Shown here in pieces: positions 22,144 to 31,248 of a DNA stretch of 64,000 nt. A program made the translations under genes and the position numbers. The DNA is taken from contig NZ_JABETO010000001.1 in NCBI RefSeq assembly GCF_013055795.1, positions 1-64,000 of the forward strand, written 5' to 3'. Origin of the DNA: Streptomyces sp. I05A-00742. Lineage in GTDB: Bacteria > Actinomycetota > Actinomycetes > Streptomycetales > Streptomycetaceae. How positions within the stretch are numbered: the stretch's first letter is position 1; each line of letters starts with the position of its first letter. The notes under the pieces were generated by a model. That model saw only the letters and a list, made by a program, of their open reading frames with translations, did not search any database and had not been told where the DNA came from.

Positions 22144-22785
22144 TCAGGGGGCGAGGAGCAGCGCGTTGACGCGCTCCTTGGCGGCGGCGTAGCGCTTGGC
22201 CACGTCCTGCCAGTTGACGACCTGCCACATGGCCTCGATGAAGTCCACCTTCTGGTTCTTGTACTGCAGGTAGAAGGCGTGCTCCCAGGCGTCGAAGACC
22301 AGGATCGGGGTGGAGCCCTGGCCGACGTTGCCCTGGTGGTCGTAGACCTGCTCGACGATCAGCTTGCCGCTGAGCGGCTCGTAGGCGAGGACGCCCCAGC
22401 CGGAACCCTGCGTGGTGGCCGACGCCTTGGTCAGCTGCGCCTTGAACTTGGCGAAGGAGCCGAAGGACTCGGCGATGGCGTCCGCCAGCTCGCCCACGCC
22501 GTCCTTGTCGAGGGGCTCGCCGCCGCCGTCACCGGTCATGTTCTGCCAGTAGATGCTGTGCAGGATGTGGCCGGAGAGGTGGAACGCGAGGTTCTTCTCC
22601 AGACCGTTGACCGCGCCCCACTGGTCCTTGTCCCGGGCCTCGGCAAGCTGCTCCAACGTGTCGTTGGCGCCCTTGACGTACGCCGCGTGGTGCTTGTCGT
22701 GGTGCAGCTCGATGATCTTCGCGTCGATCACGGGCTGGAGCTCCGCGTAGTCGTACGGAAGTTCAGGAAGTGTGTAGATGGCCAT
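22144..22785 (-). CDS. sodF: Fe/Mn-family superoxide dismutase (SodF type)
   Basis: Converts superoxide to oxygen and hydrogen peroxide in the cytoplasm. The 213 residues match the family. Metal ligands are H28 in LHHDKHH, H76 in ILHSIYW, and D165/H169 in FDAWEH. Gly72 and Gln151 at the second-shell positions resemble the Mn type, yet the Streptomyces enzymes of this group are known as iron (SodF) forms. GGAGGG lies upstream of the ATG. A Nur-type operator is 21-37 bases before the start, fitting known nickel-dependent repression of sodF when nickel SOD is available. The nickel SOD gene is not in this window. Confidence 0.94.
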   Translation of the reverse strand: MAIYTLPELPYDYAELQPVIDAKIIELHHDKHHAAYVKGANDTLEQLAEARDKDQWGAVNGLEKNLAFHLSGHILHSIYWQNMTGDGGGEPLDKDGVGELADAIAESFGSFAKFKAQLTKASATTQGSGWGVLAYEPLSGKLIVEQVYDHQGNVGQGSTPILVFDAWEHAFYLQYKNQKVDFIEAMWQVVNWQDVAKRYAAAKERVNALLLAP

Positions 22786-22806
22786 GCCGAGCCCTCCAAC
22801 TGCTTA

Positions 22807-22823
22807 TTGCAATTAACTTGCAG
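22807..22823 (-). promoter_or_regulatory. Nur operator of sodF
   Basis: TTGCAATTAACTTGCA fits the published Nur box form TTGCAA-N5-TTGCAA, with one end base changed. It lies directly upstream of the sodF ribosome site. Nur is the Fur-family nickel-dependent repressor known to act on sodF in Streptomyces coelicolor. Confidence 0.8.
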
Positions 22824-22894
22824 GTAGACGCTATCAGCAAGTGCTCAGCTCTTCCCGTCGGACTGCCGTACAGGGGGACAACTCCGCCAAAAGA

Positions 22895-22939
22895 CCGAGG
22901 CGGGGTCGGTCCTGGAGATCAGGACCGACCCCGCCTCGG
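22895..22939 (-). terminator. Terminator downstream of permease 1
   Basis: A perfect 20-base-pair stem (22895-22914 with 22920-22939) with a GAGAT loop, 32 bases after the permease stop on the reverse strand. It also insulates sodF from readthrough. Confidence 0.85.
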
Positions 22940-22971
22940 GTCGGAGGGGGACGGAGAGAGGTGTCGGGACG

Positions 22972-24414
22972 TCAGTTCCGCGCGTCCGTCGTGCCCGTCG
23001 TGCCCGCCTTGCGGGCGTTGGCGCGCTGGCGCAGGTAGCCCCCCACGGCGAGGGCGACGGTGAGGCCGGCCGTGGCGTAGAGCTGCTCGGCCGTGTCCTC
23101 CTCGCGGAGCATCAGGCCGAGGGTGCAGAGGATGCCGAGGAGGGCGACGACCGTCAGGTACGGGAACCACCACATGCGCACCACGAGCTTCCCCGGCTGC
23201 TCGCGCTCCAGCCGGTAGCGCATCATCAGCTGGGTGACGGCGATGAAGCCCCAGACCACCAGGATGGCCGCGCCCGTCATGTACAGCAGCCACTTGAAGA
23301 CGGTGTCCGGCCACCAGTAGCTCAGCAGCACCGCGAAGAAGCCGAAGGCGGACGAGGCCAGCACGGTCCGCCGCGGGACGCCGGAGGAGACCTTGCCGAG
23401 GAAGCGCGGGCCCTCGCCGCGCTCGACGAGCGAGTGCGCCATCCGGGACGCGCCGTAGATGTTGGCGTTCATGGCGGAGAGCAGGGCGATCAGCACGATC
23501 ACGTTCATGATCTGGCCGGCGGCGGGGACGTCCAGGTGGTCGAGGACGGCCACGTACGGACCGGACAGCAGCGACTTGTCGGTCCACGGGATCAGCGTGA
23601 CGACGACGAGCATGGAGCCCACGTAGAACAGCGCGATCCGCCACATCGCCGTCCGCACCGCCTTGGCGACGCCCTTGACCGGCTGCTCGGACTCCGCGGC
23701 GGCGATGGTCAGCGTCTCCAGGCCGCCGTACGCGAAGACGGAGGCGAGCAGTCCGGCGAGCAGGCCGTCGGTGCCGTTGGGCAGGAAGCCGCCCTGGCCG
23801 GTGAGGTTGGACGAGCCGGGGGCGTCGGTGCCGGGCAGCAGTCCGCAGATGGCGAGCGCGCCCAGGACCAGGAAGATGCCGATCGCCGCGACCTTCAGGG
23901 CGGCGAACCAGAACTCGAACTCGCCGAAATTGCCGACGGCCGCCAGGTTCGTACCGCAGAAGACGGCCATGAACAGCAGGACCCACATCCAGGAGTCCGT
24001 GGCGGGGAACCACTTCACCATGATCGCTGCCGCGCCGATCGCCTCGACGGCGATACCCACGCAGAGCTCGACCCAGAACATCCAGCCGGCGGCGAAACCC
24101 GCCCAGGGGCCGATGGCCTTCTCCGCGTGCACCGAGAAGGTGCCGGACGACGGGTTGGCCGCGGCCATCTCGCCCAGCATGCGCATCACCAGCATCACGA
24201 GGAGGCCGGACACCGCATAGGCGAGCACGATTCCCGGGCCCGCGGCGGCGATACCGGCGCCGGAGCCCACGAAGAGGCCGGCGCCGATCACCCCACCCAG
24301 GGCGATCATCGAAAGATGGCGCTGCTTGAGGCCGTTCGACAGGGCGGTGCCGTGGCCCGGCGCCGCGTCGGTGACCTCGCGCTCGGGCGCGGAGGTCGCA
24401 TCTATCCGAGTCAT
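22972..24414 (-). CDS. Amino acid permease (APC superfamily), copy 1
   Basis: Integral membrane amino acid:proton symporter of 480 residues with about 12 hydrophobic segments. The first helix carries the family signature GGVIGAGLFVGSG, followed by MLGEMAAANP and the EFEFWFA motif between helices 5 and 6. These place it in the GABA/aromatic/asparagine permease group (GabP/CycA/AnsP-like). The exact substrate cannot be read. ATG 24412-24414 is taken as start because the frame upstream loses coding character; the ribosome site is weak. The upstream gap (24415-24589) is unusually AT-rich, with a short palindrome at 24450-24460. Confidence 0.88.
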   Translation of the reverse strand: MTRIDATSAPEREVTDAAPGHGTALSNGLKQRHLSMIALGGVIGAGLFVGSGAGIAAAGPGIVLAYAVSGLLVMLVMRMLGEMAAANPSSGTFSVHAEKAIGPWAGFAAGWMFWVELCVGIAVEAIGAAAIMVKWFPATDSWMWVLLFMAVFCGTNLAAVGNFGEFEFWFAALKVAAIGIFLVLGALAICGLLPGTDAPGSSNLTGQGGFLPNGTDGLLAGLLASVFAYGGLETLTIAAAESEQPVKGVAKAVRTAMWRIALFYVGSMLVVVTLIPWTDKSLLSGPYVAVLDHLDVPAAGQIMNVIVLIALLSAMNANIYGASRMAHSLVERGEGPRFLGKVSSGVPRRTVLASSAFGFFAVLLSYWWPDTVFKWLLYMTGAAILVVWGFIAVTQLMMRYRLEREQPGKLVVRMWWFPYLTVVALLGILCTLGLMLREEDTAEQLYATAGLTVALAVGGYLRQRANARKAGTTGTTDARN

Positions 24415-24589
24415 GGTCGTGTCTGTCCCCGTGAAATGAGTGGTGAAAGGTTGAAACAACTCTGAAAAGTTGCCTCAGTGTGGGGGTGATGTTCGCTCAG
24501 GACAACACTTGTCACACGGATGTCCGATATTTAGACGCGAGGATTACTCTCCGCACCTGAAATATCGCCAGAATTGATAAGTTTGCAGA

Positions 24590-25990
24590 TTATGCCTGCC
24601 GGGTACGGCGGAGCCGGAGCTCACGGAGGCCCGCCACGGCGAGCACCGCGCCGGTCGCCGCCGCCGACCACAGCAGCTGCGGCCGGGCCGCCTCGTCGGT
24701 CAGCATCAGTACCAGAACCGCGGCCATACCGGCCAGCGCGGCCCAGGTGAGATACGGGAAGCACCACATCCGCAGGGTCAGCCGCTCGGGCATCTCCCGC
24801 TCGATCCGGCGGCGCAGCCGCAGCTGGGAGACGGCGATCAGGCCCCAGACGAAGAGCAGCACGGCGCCGACCGAGTTGAGCAGATAGTGGAAGATCGAGT
24901 CCGGCCACTTCAGGTTGAGGACCACCGACGCGAAACCGAACGCCACGGAGGCGAGCACCGCCCGGCGCGGCACGCCGCCGCGGGAGACCGTCAGCAGGGC
25001 GCGTGGGGCCTCGCCGCGCTCGGCGAGCGAGAAGACCATGCGGGACGAGCCGTAGAGGTTCGCGTTGAGCGCCGACAGCAGCGCCACGAAGATCACGATC
25101 TGCATGATCTGCCCGGCCGACGGCACCCCGATCCGGTCCAGCACGGCCACATAAGGACTCTGGCCCGGTTGCAGCGAGGACCACGGCAGGAGGGTCACGA
25201 TGACGACCATCGAGCCCACGTAGAAGAAGAGGATGCGCCACACGGCGCTGCGCACGGCACGGCCCACCGCGCGCTCGGGGTCCTCGGACTCGGCGGCCGC
25301 GATCGTCACGACCTCCAGGCCGCCGAAGGCGAAGGCCACGGCGAGGACGCCGGAGATCACACCGCTCCAGCCGTTGGGCAGGAAGCCGCCCTGCCCGGTG
25401 AGGTTGGCGAGGCCGACGGCGTCGGTGTCCGGGAGCAGGCCGAAGATCGCCAGCAGGCTCAGGCCGAGGAAGAGGAGGATGGCGCCGATCTTCAGCGCGG
25501 CGAACCAGAATTCGAACTCGCCGAAGTTCTTGACGGCGGTGAGATTCGCGGTGGTGAACACCACCATGAACACCAGCACCCAGGCCCACTGCGGCATCCC
25601 CGGCACCCAGCCGTGCGCGATCTGCGCCGCGGCCGTCGCCTCCACGGCGAGCACGATCACCAGCAGGAACCAGTAGAGCCAGCCCACCGTGAACCCGGCC
25701 CAGCGGCCGAGCGCCCGCTCCGCGTGCACCGAGAACGAGCCCGAGGCCGGCATCGCCGACGACAGCTCGCCCAGCATCCGCATCACCAGCATGGCGAGGG
25801 CGCCCGCTATCAGGTACGAGACGATGATCCCGGGCCCCGCGACGGAGATCCCGGCGCCCGAGCCGACGAACAGGCCCGCGCCGATCACGCCGCCCAGCCC
25901 GAGCATCGTCAGATGCCGCTGCTTGAGCCCCGCGGACAGCGGCTCTTTCTCACCGGCGAGCGACTCGGCGGCGGGCGGTGCGTCGTGCAT
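24590..25990 (-). CDS. Amino acid permease (APC superfamily), copy 2
   Basis: 466-residue paralog of the permeases at 22972-24414 and 27849-29294, with the same GGVIGAGLFVGSG start of helix 1, MRMLGELSSAMPASG and EFEFWFAALK. About 12 membrane helices are visible and the C-terminus is short and basic. The start is the ATG at 25988-25990. Further upstream the frame becomes Pro/Arg-rich and shadow-like. It is separated from copy 1 by 175 AT-rich bases, so the two are probably transcribed separately. Substrate unknown. Confidence 0.87.
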   Translation of the reverse strand: MHDAPPAAESLAGEKEPLSAGLKQRHLTMLGLGGVIGAGLFVGSGAGISVAGPGIIVSYLIAGALAMLVMRMLGELSSAMPASGSFSVHAERALGRWAGFTVGWLYWFLLVIVLAVEATAAAQIAHGWVPGMPQWAWVLVFMVVFTTANLTAVKNFGEFEFWFAALKIGAILLFLGLSLLAIFGLLPDTDAVGLANLTGQGGFLPNGWSGVISGVLAVAFAFGGLEVVTIAAAESEDPERAVGRAVRSAVWRILFFYVGSMVVIVTLLPWSSLQPGQSPYVAVLDRIGVPSAGQIMQIVIFVALLSALNANLYGSSRMVFSLAERGEAPRALLTVSRGGVPRRAVLASVAFGFASVVLNLKWPDSIFHYLLNSVGAVLLFVWGLIAVSQLRLRRRIEREMPERLTLRMWCFPYLTWAALAGMAAVLVLMLTDEAARPQLLWSAAATGAVLAVAGLRELRLRRTRQA

Positions 25991-26316
25991 CTGGGCTCGT
26001 ACTCTCGGTTGGTGCGGAGGGCGCCCGGGGCGCGCGCCGGGTGCGGAGGCGCGGGGGCGGCGGTGGGCGCAAAGCATGCGACACGTGAAAAGTGCGCGCA
26101 AGTTCCACCATTCTCCCCGCGAGACGGCCGGAGCCAAGCCGTGCGGGCCCTTCGGTGACAAGCATCACTCCGCTTGTCGCCTTCTTCGGGAACCCCACCA
26201 AAGCGGGTGGCGGGCCTTTGTGACCGCCGCCCCATGCCGATTCGAGTGAGCTGGGCTAACGTCGCGGTGTTCTTGTACGTGCCCCTTATTCGTCCCCTCT
26301 TTCCAGCGGAGTACCG
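25991..26316. promoter_or_regulatory. Divergent region between permease 2 and bioY
   Basis: 326 bases. An inverted repeat with 7-base arms (GACAAGC/GCTTGTC, 8-base loop) lies at 26157-26178. TAACGT at about 26257 is a possible bioY -10. GGAG six bases before 26317 is the bioY ribosome site. No gene is visible, and no biotin-regulator site that I can recognise. Confidence 0.4.
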
Positions 26317-26910
26317 ATGGCCACCGCCGCAGCTTCAGTCCCCCGGACCGGTACGGTCCTCGCCGATCTCCTGCCCGCGTCCTCCACCCGCGCCCGGGAC
26401 ATCGCCCTCGTCGTCGGCGGCGCCGCCCTCACCGGGGTCGCGGCCCAGCTGACCGTCCCGGTGCCGGGCTCCCCGGTCCCGGTCAGCGGCCAGACCTTCG
26501 CGGCCCTCCTCGTCGGCACCGCCCTCGGCGCCCGGCGCGGCTTCCTCTCCCTGGCGCTGTACGCGCTCGCCGGTGTGGCGGGCCTGCCCTGGTTCGCCGA
26601 GGCGCGGTCCGGCGCGGCCTTCCCCTCCTTCGGCTACGTCCTCGGCATGCTCCTCGCCGCCACTGTCGTCGGCGCCCTGGCCCGTCGCGGCGCCGACCGC
26701 TCGGTGCTCCGCACCGCCGGGACCATGGCCCTCGGGTCCGCGATCATCTACGCGGTGGGCGTGCCGTACCTGGCCCTCTCCCTCCACCTGTCCCTCGGCG
26801 ACGCCGTCGCCGCCGGTCTGACTCCGTTCCTCATCGGCGACGCGCTGAAGGCGGCGCTGGCGATGGGGGCGCTGCCGGCGGCGTGGAAGCTGCTGGGGCG
26901 GCGGGGCTGA
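26317..26910 (+). CDS. bioY: Biotin transporter BioY
   Basis: Substrate-binding membrane component (S component) of the energy-coupling-factor biotin transporter, 197 residues with about six helices. Family features are visible: VPVPGSPVPVSGQTFA early, GALLGARRG-like ALGARRGFLSLALYALAG, the G-P-F-G-Y-type SFGYVLGMLL and a C-terminal FLIGDALKAALA. No bioM/bioN ATPase or transmembrane partners follow, so it may work alone or with shared ECF subunits. The convergent Uma2 gene follows after a strong terminator. Confidence 0.92.
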   Translation: MATAAASVPRTGTVLADLLPASSTRARDIALVVGGAALTGVAAQLTVPVPGSPVPVSGQTFAALLVGTALGARRGFLSLALYALAGVAGLPWFAEARSGAAFPSFGYVLGMLLAATVVGALARRGADRSVLRTAGTMALGSAIIYAVGVPYLALSLHLSLGDAVAAGLTPFLIGDALKAALAMGALPAAWKLLGRRG

Positions 26911-26927
26911 CCTTCCCCGTACGACCG

Positions 26928-26961
26928 GAGCCCGCTGCCCCGACCTCGGGGCGGCGGGCTC
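26928..26961. terminator. Bidirectional terminator between bioY and the Uma2 gene
   Basis: Near-perfect 16-base stem (26928-26943 with 26946-26961), one G-T pair, very small loop; located between convergent stops. Confidence 0.75.
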
Positions 26962-26978
26962 TTCCGTCTTCCGCCCTG

Positions 26979-27599
26979 TCAGCGTTCGTACCGGGGCAGG
27001 TCCGCCGTGGGCATGTCGCCACCGAGGTGTCCGGGAAGGGGGACGGGGTCGCCGTACTTGCCCTGGGCGAGGGTGCGGTAGCCCTCGTCGGAGGGGCGGG
27101 AGTGCAGGGTCCACCTGCCGGTGGCGGGGTAGAGGTAGAGGAGCACAGGGACGCGGGCCTCGGCGTACCAGGCGATCTTGTCGGCGACGGCGACGGGGCG
27201 TTCGGACGGGGAGGTCACCTCGATGGCGAGCTCGACGTCCTCGCCGGCCAGCAGCCAGTCGTCGGAGTCCATCATGTCGCTCTGGCAGATCAGCATGTCC
27301 GGGGTCGCGTAGTCATCCGGGTCGTCCGGCAGCGGGATGGATACGTTCTCGTAGGGGCGCAGGCCGTCCGCGCGGCATGCGCGCAGCAGCTCCCGCAGTT
27401 GGTCCGCGGTCTGCGCGTGGCGACGCCGCGGCGTGGGGGACATCATGAGTGTTCCTCGGAGGATTTCGACCCGGAGGCCGCTCGCGTTCTCGATCTGTTC
27501 GGCGATCTCCCGCGGCTCCCCCGTGATCCTCGACGCCGCCTGCGGGTCCCTGTGGGGCTCGGGGTCCGGGTACTCGTAGTGGACCGGCTGCGCGGACAT
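26979..27599 (-). CDS. Uma2 family protein (DUF820, PD-(D/E)XK fold)
   Basis: 206-residue putative endonuclease-fold protein. The restriction-endonuclease-like core is visible: E at the start of the fold (VEILRGTLMMSPTP), the aspartate in YATPDMLIC, then VELAIEVTSPSE and the downstream lysine in VADKIAWYAEA. Uma2 proteins are numerous in Streptomyces and of unsettled function. The ATG at 27597-27599 has AAGGAG five bases upstream, better placed than the GTG two codons earlier. Confidence 0.85.
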   Translation of the reverse strand: MSAQPVHYEYPDPEPHRDPQAASRITGEPREIAEQIENASGLRVEILRGTLMMSPTPRRRHAQTADQLRELLRACRADGLRPYENVSIPLPDDPDDYATPDMLICQSDMMDSDDWLLAGEDVELAIEVTSPSERPVAVADKIAWYAEARVPVLLYLYPATGRWTLHSRPSDEGYRTLAQGKYGDPVPLPGHLGGDMPTADLPRYER

Positions 27600-27792
27600 G
27601 CTCACTCCTTCCCGTGGTGATGCCCAGTCTGCCCAATGACGGGAGGGGGCGGCCGGGTGCCGTCCTCCGACGCTAGGGGGACGAGCGGCTTTCCTCCCCC
27701 GGCGACGGATCTTTTCGCCCGATCGCTCGCTCTCCGCTCACTTGTGCCACATGTGGCATCCATAGCCGCCCGTCCCGTGACGGAAAACGAAA

Positions 27793-27833
27793 GACGCCCG
27801 GTCCGCCGCTGGGGAGGGCGGGGAACGGGCGTC
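27793..27833 (-). terminator. Terminator downstream of permease 3
   Basis: 8-base-pair outer stem (27793-27800 with 27826-27833) enclosing a smaller CCGCC/GGCGG hairpin, between the permease stop at 27849 and the next reverse-strand gene. Confidence 0.5.
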
Positions 27834-27848
27834 CGTCGTGGAGGCCGG

Positions 27849-29294
27849 TCACTTCCCGGCGTTCACCGCTCGCCGCCGCCGGTCCAGGACCAGGCCGATC
27901 GCCAGGACCACCACGGCCACCAGCACGGAGAGCATGACCTGCTGACGGTTGTCGCCACCGTCGTAGACCATGTAGCCGAGCACGAAGAGGATCATGCCGA
28001 TCGTGGCCCAGGTCAGATACGGGAAGAGCCACATCCGCACCACGAGCTTCTCGGGCGTCTCGCGCAGGATGATGCCGCGCATCTTCAGCTGGGTGACGCA
28101 GATGACCAGCCAGACGAAGAGGGCGACCGCGCCGGACGAGTTCAGCAGGAACTTGAAGACCGTGTCGGGCCACATGTAGTTGAAGAAGACCGAGAGGAAG
28201 CCGAAGACGACCGAGCCCAGGATCGCGGCCCGCGGAACGCCCTGCTTGTTGACGCGGGCGAACGCCTTGGGCGCGTCGCCGCGGCGGCCGAGGGAGAAGG
28301 CCATGCGGGAGGCGGTGTAGAGGCCGGAGTTGAGGCAGGAGAGGACGGCGGTCAGGACGATGACGTTCATGACCTGGCCGGCGTGCGGGATGCCGATCGA
28401 GTTGAGCGCCGCGACGTAGCTGCCGTCCTTGGCGATCGCCGAGGAGTTCCAGGGCAGCAGGGTGATGACGACGAAGATCGAGCCGAGGTAGAAGACGGCG
28501 ATGCGCCAGATGACGCTGTTCGTCGCCTGCCGGACGGCGCGCTGCGGGTTCTCGGACTCGCCGGCGGCGAGGGTGACGATCTCGCTGCCCATGAAGGAGA
28601 AGACGACCATCAGGACACCGGTGAGGATCGCCCCGGGACCGTTGGGCAGGAAGCCGCCCGCGTCGGTGAGGTGGGCCAGCCCCGCGCCCGGGTTGTCCGA
28701 GCCGGGCAGCACGCCGAAGACCGCGAGGCCGCCGATGATCACGAACGCCGCGATGGCCACGACCTTGATGCCGGCGAACCAGAACTCGAACTCACCGTAC
28801 GAGCTGACGGAGGCCAGGTTGGTGGCGGTGAGGACCACCATGACGATCAGGGCCCAGGCCCACTTCGGGACGTCCGGTACCCAACTGTTGAGGATCGACG
28901 CGCCCGCCGTGGCCTCGACCGCCAGCACCACGACCCAGAAGAACCAGTAGAGCCAGCCGATGGTGAAGCCGGCCCAGCGGCCCAGACCCCGGTCCGCGTA
29001 GGCGGAGAAGGAGCCGGAGGTCGGATTGGCGGCGGCCATTTCGCCGAGCATCCGCATCACGAGGACGACCATGGCGCCCACGAGGGCGTACGAGACGAGA
29101 ATGGCGGGGCCGGCGGCGGCGATACCGGATCCGGATCCCACGAAGAGGCCGGCGCCGATGACGCCACCAATGGCGATCATGGAAAGGTGGCGGTTCTTGA
29201 GGCCGGCCTTGAGGCCGTCCCCCGATCCGGGCACGGCGTCCGCGGGATCGCCGGACGTCGACGCCTTTGTCATGGTCGGCGGTATCGCGCTCAT
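27849..29294 (-). CDS. Amino acid permease (APC superfamily), copy 3
   Basis: 481-residue permease with about 12 helices and the family signatures GGVIGAGLFVGSG and YGEFEFWFAGIK. It is closest to GABA-permease-like proteins by overall pattern, but substrate is inferred only loosely. The ATG at 29292-29294 has AAGGA eight bases upstream. It diverges from rpiB over 155 bases. It is the third related permease in 7 kb, with bioY and a Uma2 gene between. Confidence 0.88.
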   Translation of the reverse strand: MSAIPPTMTKASTSGDPADAVPGSGDGLKAGLKNRHLSMIAIGGVIGAGLFVGSGSGIAAAGPAILVSYALVGAMVVLVMRMLGEMAAANPTSGSFSAYADRGLGRWAGFTIGWLYWFFWVVVLAVEATAGASILNSWVPDVPKWAWALIVMVVLTATNLASVSSYGEFEFWFAGIKVVAIAAFVIIGGLAVFGVLPGSDNPGAGLAHLTDAGGFLPNGPGAILTGVLMVVFSFMGSEIVTLAAGESENPQRAVRQATNSVIWRIAVFYLGSIFVVITLLPWNSSAIAKDGSYVAALNSIGIPHAGQVMNVIVLTAVLSCLNSGLYTASRMAFSLGRRGDAPKAFARVNKQGVPRAAILGSVVFGFLSVFFNYMWPDTVFKFLLNSSGAVALFVWLVICVTQLKMRGIILRETPEKLVVRMWLFPYLTWATIGMILFVLGYMVYDGGDNRQQVMLSVLVAVVVLAIGLVLDRRRRAVNAGK

Positions 29295-29449
29295 GGGTAG
29301 TTTCCTTCGGTTCTCGGGTTACGAGCCCCCGCATTAGAACTTTTCGAAGGCGTATTTCGGAAGACCCGAATCCGTATCGTTGCATTCACGTCCGGTACCG
29401 GCGGGGGCCCTGGCGCGGGTACCCCCGGGGACGTGCCACACTCGGACGC

Positions 29450-29938
29450 ATGCGCGTGTACCTCGGCTCCGACCATGCCGGTTACGAACTCAAGACCCAC
29501 CTCGTCGAGTGGCTGACCGCCCAGGGCCACGAGCCCGTCGACTGCGGCCCCCACATCTACGACGCCCAGGACGACTACCCGCCGTTCTGCCTGCGCGCCG
29601 CCGAGCGGACCGCGGCGGACGAGGGCAGCCTCGGCATCGTGATCGGCGGTTCGGGCAACGGCGAGCAGATCGCCGCGAACAAGGTCAAGGGCGTCCGCGC
29701 GGCCCTGGCCTGGAGCGAGCAGACCGCCGCGCTGGGCCGTGAGCACAACGACGCGAACGTGATCGCGGTCGGCGCCCGGATGCACTCCCAGGAGGACGCG
29801 ACGAAGTTCGTCGAGGTGTTCCTCGCCACGCCGTACTCGGGTGAGGAGCGTCACACCCGCCGTATCGAGATGCTCAGCCGCTACGAGACCACGGGCGAGC
29901 TGCCGGACATCCCGGCCCACCACCCGCAGCAGGGCTGA
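29450..29938 (+). CDS. rpiB: Ribose-5-phosphate isomerase B
   Basis: Interconverts ribose-5-phosphate and ribulose-5-phosphate in the pentose phosphate pathway; 162 residues, cytoplasmic. The N-terminal phosphate-binding GSDHAG is present. The catalytic loop reads IGGSGNGEQIAANKVKG with E72, the actinobacterial type known from Mycobacterium tuberculosis RpiB, where Glu replaces the catalytic Cys of E. coli. There is no ribosome site; a weak CACACT box ends seven bases before the ATG, so a leaderless start is possible. The opposite-facing permease is unrelated. Confidence 0.93.
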   Translation: MRVYLGSDHAGYELKTHLVEWLTAQGHEPVDCGPHIYDAQDDYPPFCLRAAERTAADEGSLGIVIGGSGNGEQIAANKVKGVRAALAWSEQTAALGREHNDANVIAVGARMHSQEDATKFVEVFLATPYSGEERHTRRIEMLSRYETTGELPDIPAHHPQQG

Positions 29939-29957
29939 TCTCCCCGGACGCCCCCTC

Positions 29958-29984
29958 GGGCCCGCCGCACCGCGCGGCGGGCCC
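29958..29984 (+). terminator. Terminator downstream of rpiB
   Basis: Perfect 11-base-pair stem (29958-29968 with 29974-29984), 5-base loop, then CTTGCC; 20 bases after the rpiB stop. Confidence 0.8.
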
Positions 29985-30075
29985 CTTGCCGTTCCCCGGG
30001 CCGGCACCCGCCGGGGACCTCTAGGCATTCCGCCGCGCCCGCGGGCGCCGACACCCCGTCCGGGAGGACGCAGCC

Positions 30076-30885
30076 ATGCCCGAAGGGCACACGATCCACC
30101 GCCTGGCGGCGGACCACCGCGCCCTGTTCGCCGACCGCACGGTCCGGGCGACCAGCCCGCAGGGCAAGTTCTCGGACGGCGCCGCCCTGATCGACGGCCG
30201 CCCCCTGGAGGAGGCGGAGGCCCACGGCAAGCACCTGTTCCTCGGCTTCGGACCCACCGGCTGGATCCACGTCCACCTGGGCCTCTTCGGCAAGTACACC
30301 CTCGGCGCCGCCCCCGCGCCCCCGCCCACCGACACCGTGCGGCTGCGGCTCGCCACCCCCGACGCCTACGCCGACCTGCGCGGCCCGACCGCCTGCGCCC
30401 TGCTCACCGACGGCGAGAAGCAGGCGATACACGACCGGCTCGGGCCCGACCCGCTGCGGGACGGCGAGGACCACGAGCCGGCCTGGCGGCGGATCTCCCG
30501 CAGCAGGACCAGCGTCGCCGCCCTCCTCATGGACCAGAAGGTCATCTCAGGCGTCGGCAATGTCTACCGCGCCGAGGTGCTGTTCCGGCACGGCATCGAT
30601 CCGTACCGGACCGGCCGTGACCTCACCCGGCCGGAATGGGACGCGATCTGGCACGACCTGGTCGCCCTCATGCGCGAGGGCGTCCGGAACAACAGGATCG
30701 ACACCGTGCGGCCCGACCACACCCCGGAGGCCATGGGCCGGCCGCCGCGGGTCGACGACCACGGGGGCGAGGTGTACGTCTACCGGCGCGCGGGACAGCC
30801 GTGCCACCTCTGCGGGGAAGAGGTCCGCACGGCCGGGCTCGCCGCCCGCAACCTCTTCTGGTGCCCGGGGTGCCAGCGGCGCTGA
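30076..30885 (+). CDS. Fpg/Nei family DNA glycosylase/AP lyase
   Basis: Base-excision repair enzyme removing oxidised bases, 269 residues. The catalytic N-terminal MPEGHTIH (P2, E3) is of the Nei type. The helix-two-turn-helix part has LLMDQKVISGVGNVYRAE. The zinc finger is C243-x2-C246...C263-x2-C266. The HT after MPEG and the overall pattern fit the actinobacterial Nei2 branch better than Fpg (inferred). GGGAGG is nine bases upstream of the ATG. Confidence 0.92.
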   Translation: MPEGHTIHRLAADHRALFADRTVRATSPQGKFSDGAALIDGRPLEEAEAHGKHLFLGFGPTGWIHVHLGLFGKYTLGAAPAPPPTDTVRLRLATPDAYADLRGPTACALLTDGEKQAIHDRLGPDPLRDGEDHEPAWRRISRSRTSVAALLMDQKVISGVGNVYRAEVLFRHGIDPYRTGRDLTRPEWDAIWHDLVALMREGVRNNRIDTVRPDHTPEAMGRPPRVDDHGGEVYVYRRAGQPCHLCGEEVRTAGLAARNLFWCPGCQRR

Positions 30886-31248
30886 ACCGGCGGACGGAGC
30901 CCGCGGTGCGTTGTCGAAACATCGAACGACCCCGCGCGCACGGGGCAGTTGGCGCACGGACCGCACGACCCGCGCGTCCCCGGGCTCCGGTACGCGGCGC
31001 CGCGCACCCGCCGCCCGGTTCGTTCCGCCGGTTCCCTGTGTGCCGTCCGGGACTCAAGGGGCGCGCGGTCATCCGGCGCGCTCCGGTTGTACGACCGGAT
31101 TCCCCGCTGTACAGCCATGCGTCCACCCGTATAACCGATCAGGTGCGCACCTTTCGCATAGGGTTGCGCCCCAGGTGCCCTGCGGGCAGCCGTGTCGGCG
31201 CGGCGTGAATCGACGCGCCGCCGAATGGGTGGATAAGGTCCCGAAGCA
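30886..31248. other. Intergenic region upstream of the SpoIIE-type phosphatase
   Basis: 363 bases without a gene. It includes a perfect 12-base palindrome AGGTGCGCACCT at 31141-31152 that could be an operator, and an imperfect GC hairpin at about 31193-31224. TAAGGT at about 31234-31239, nine bases before the next ATG, is a possible -10. No clear terminator for the glycosylase gene was found. Confidence 0.4.

Noticed and set aside
26979-27599. Uma2 protein as a restriction or transposon component
   Set aside because: It stands alone, with no methyltransferase, transposase or inverted ends. Uma2 genes are common as singletons in this genus.
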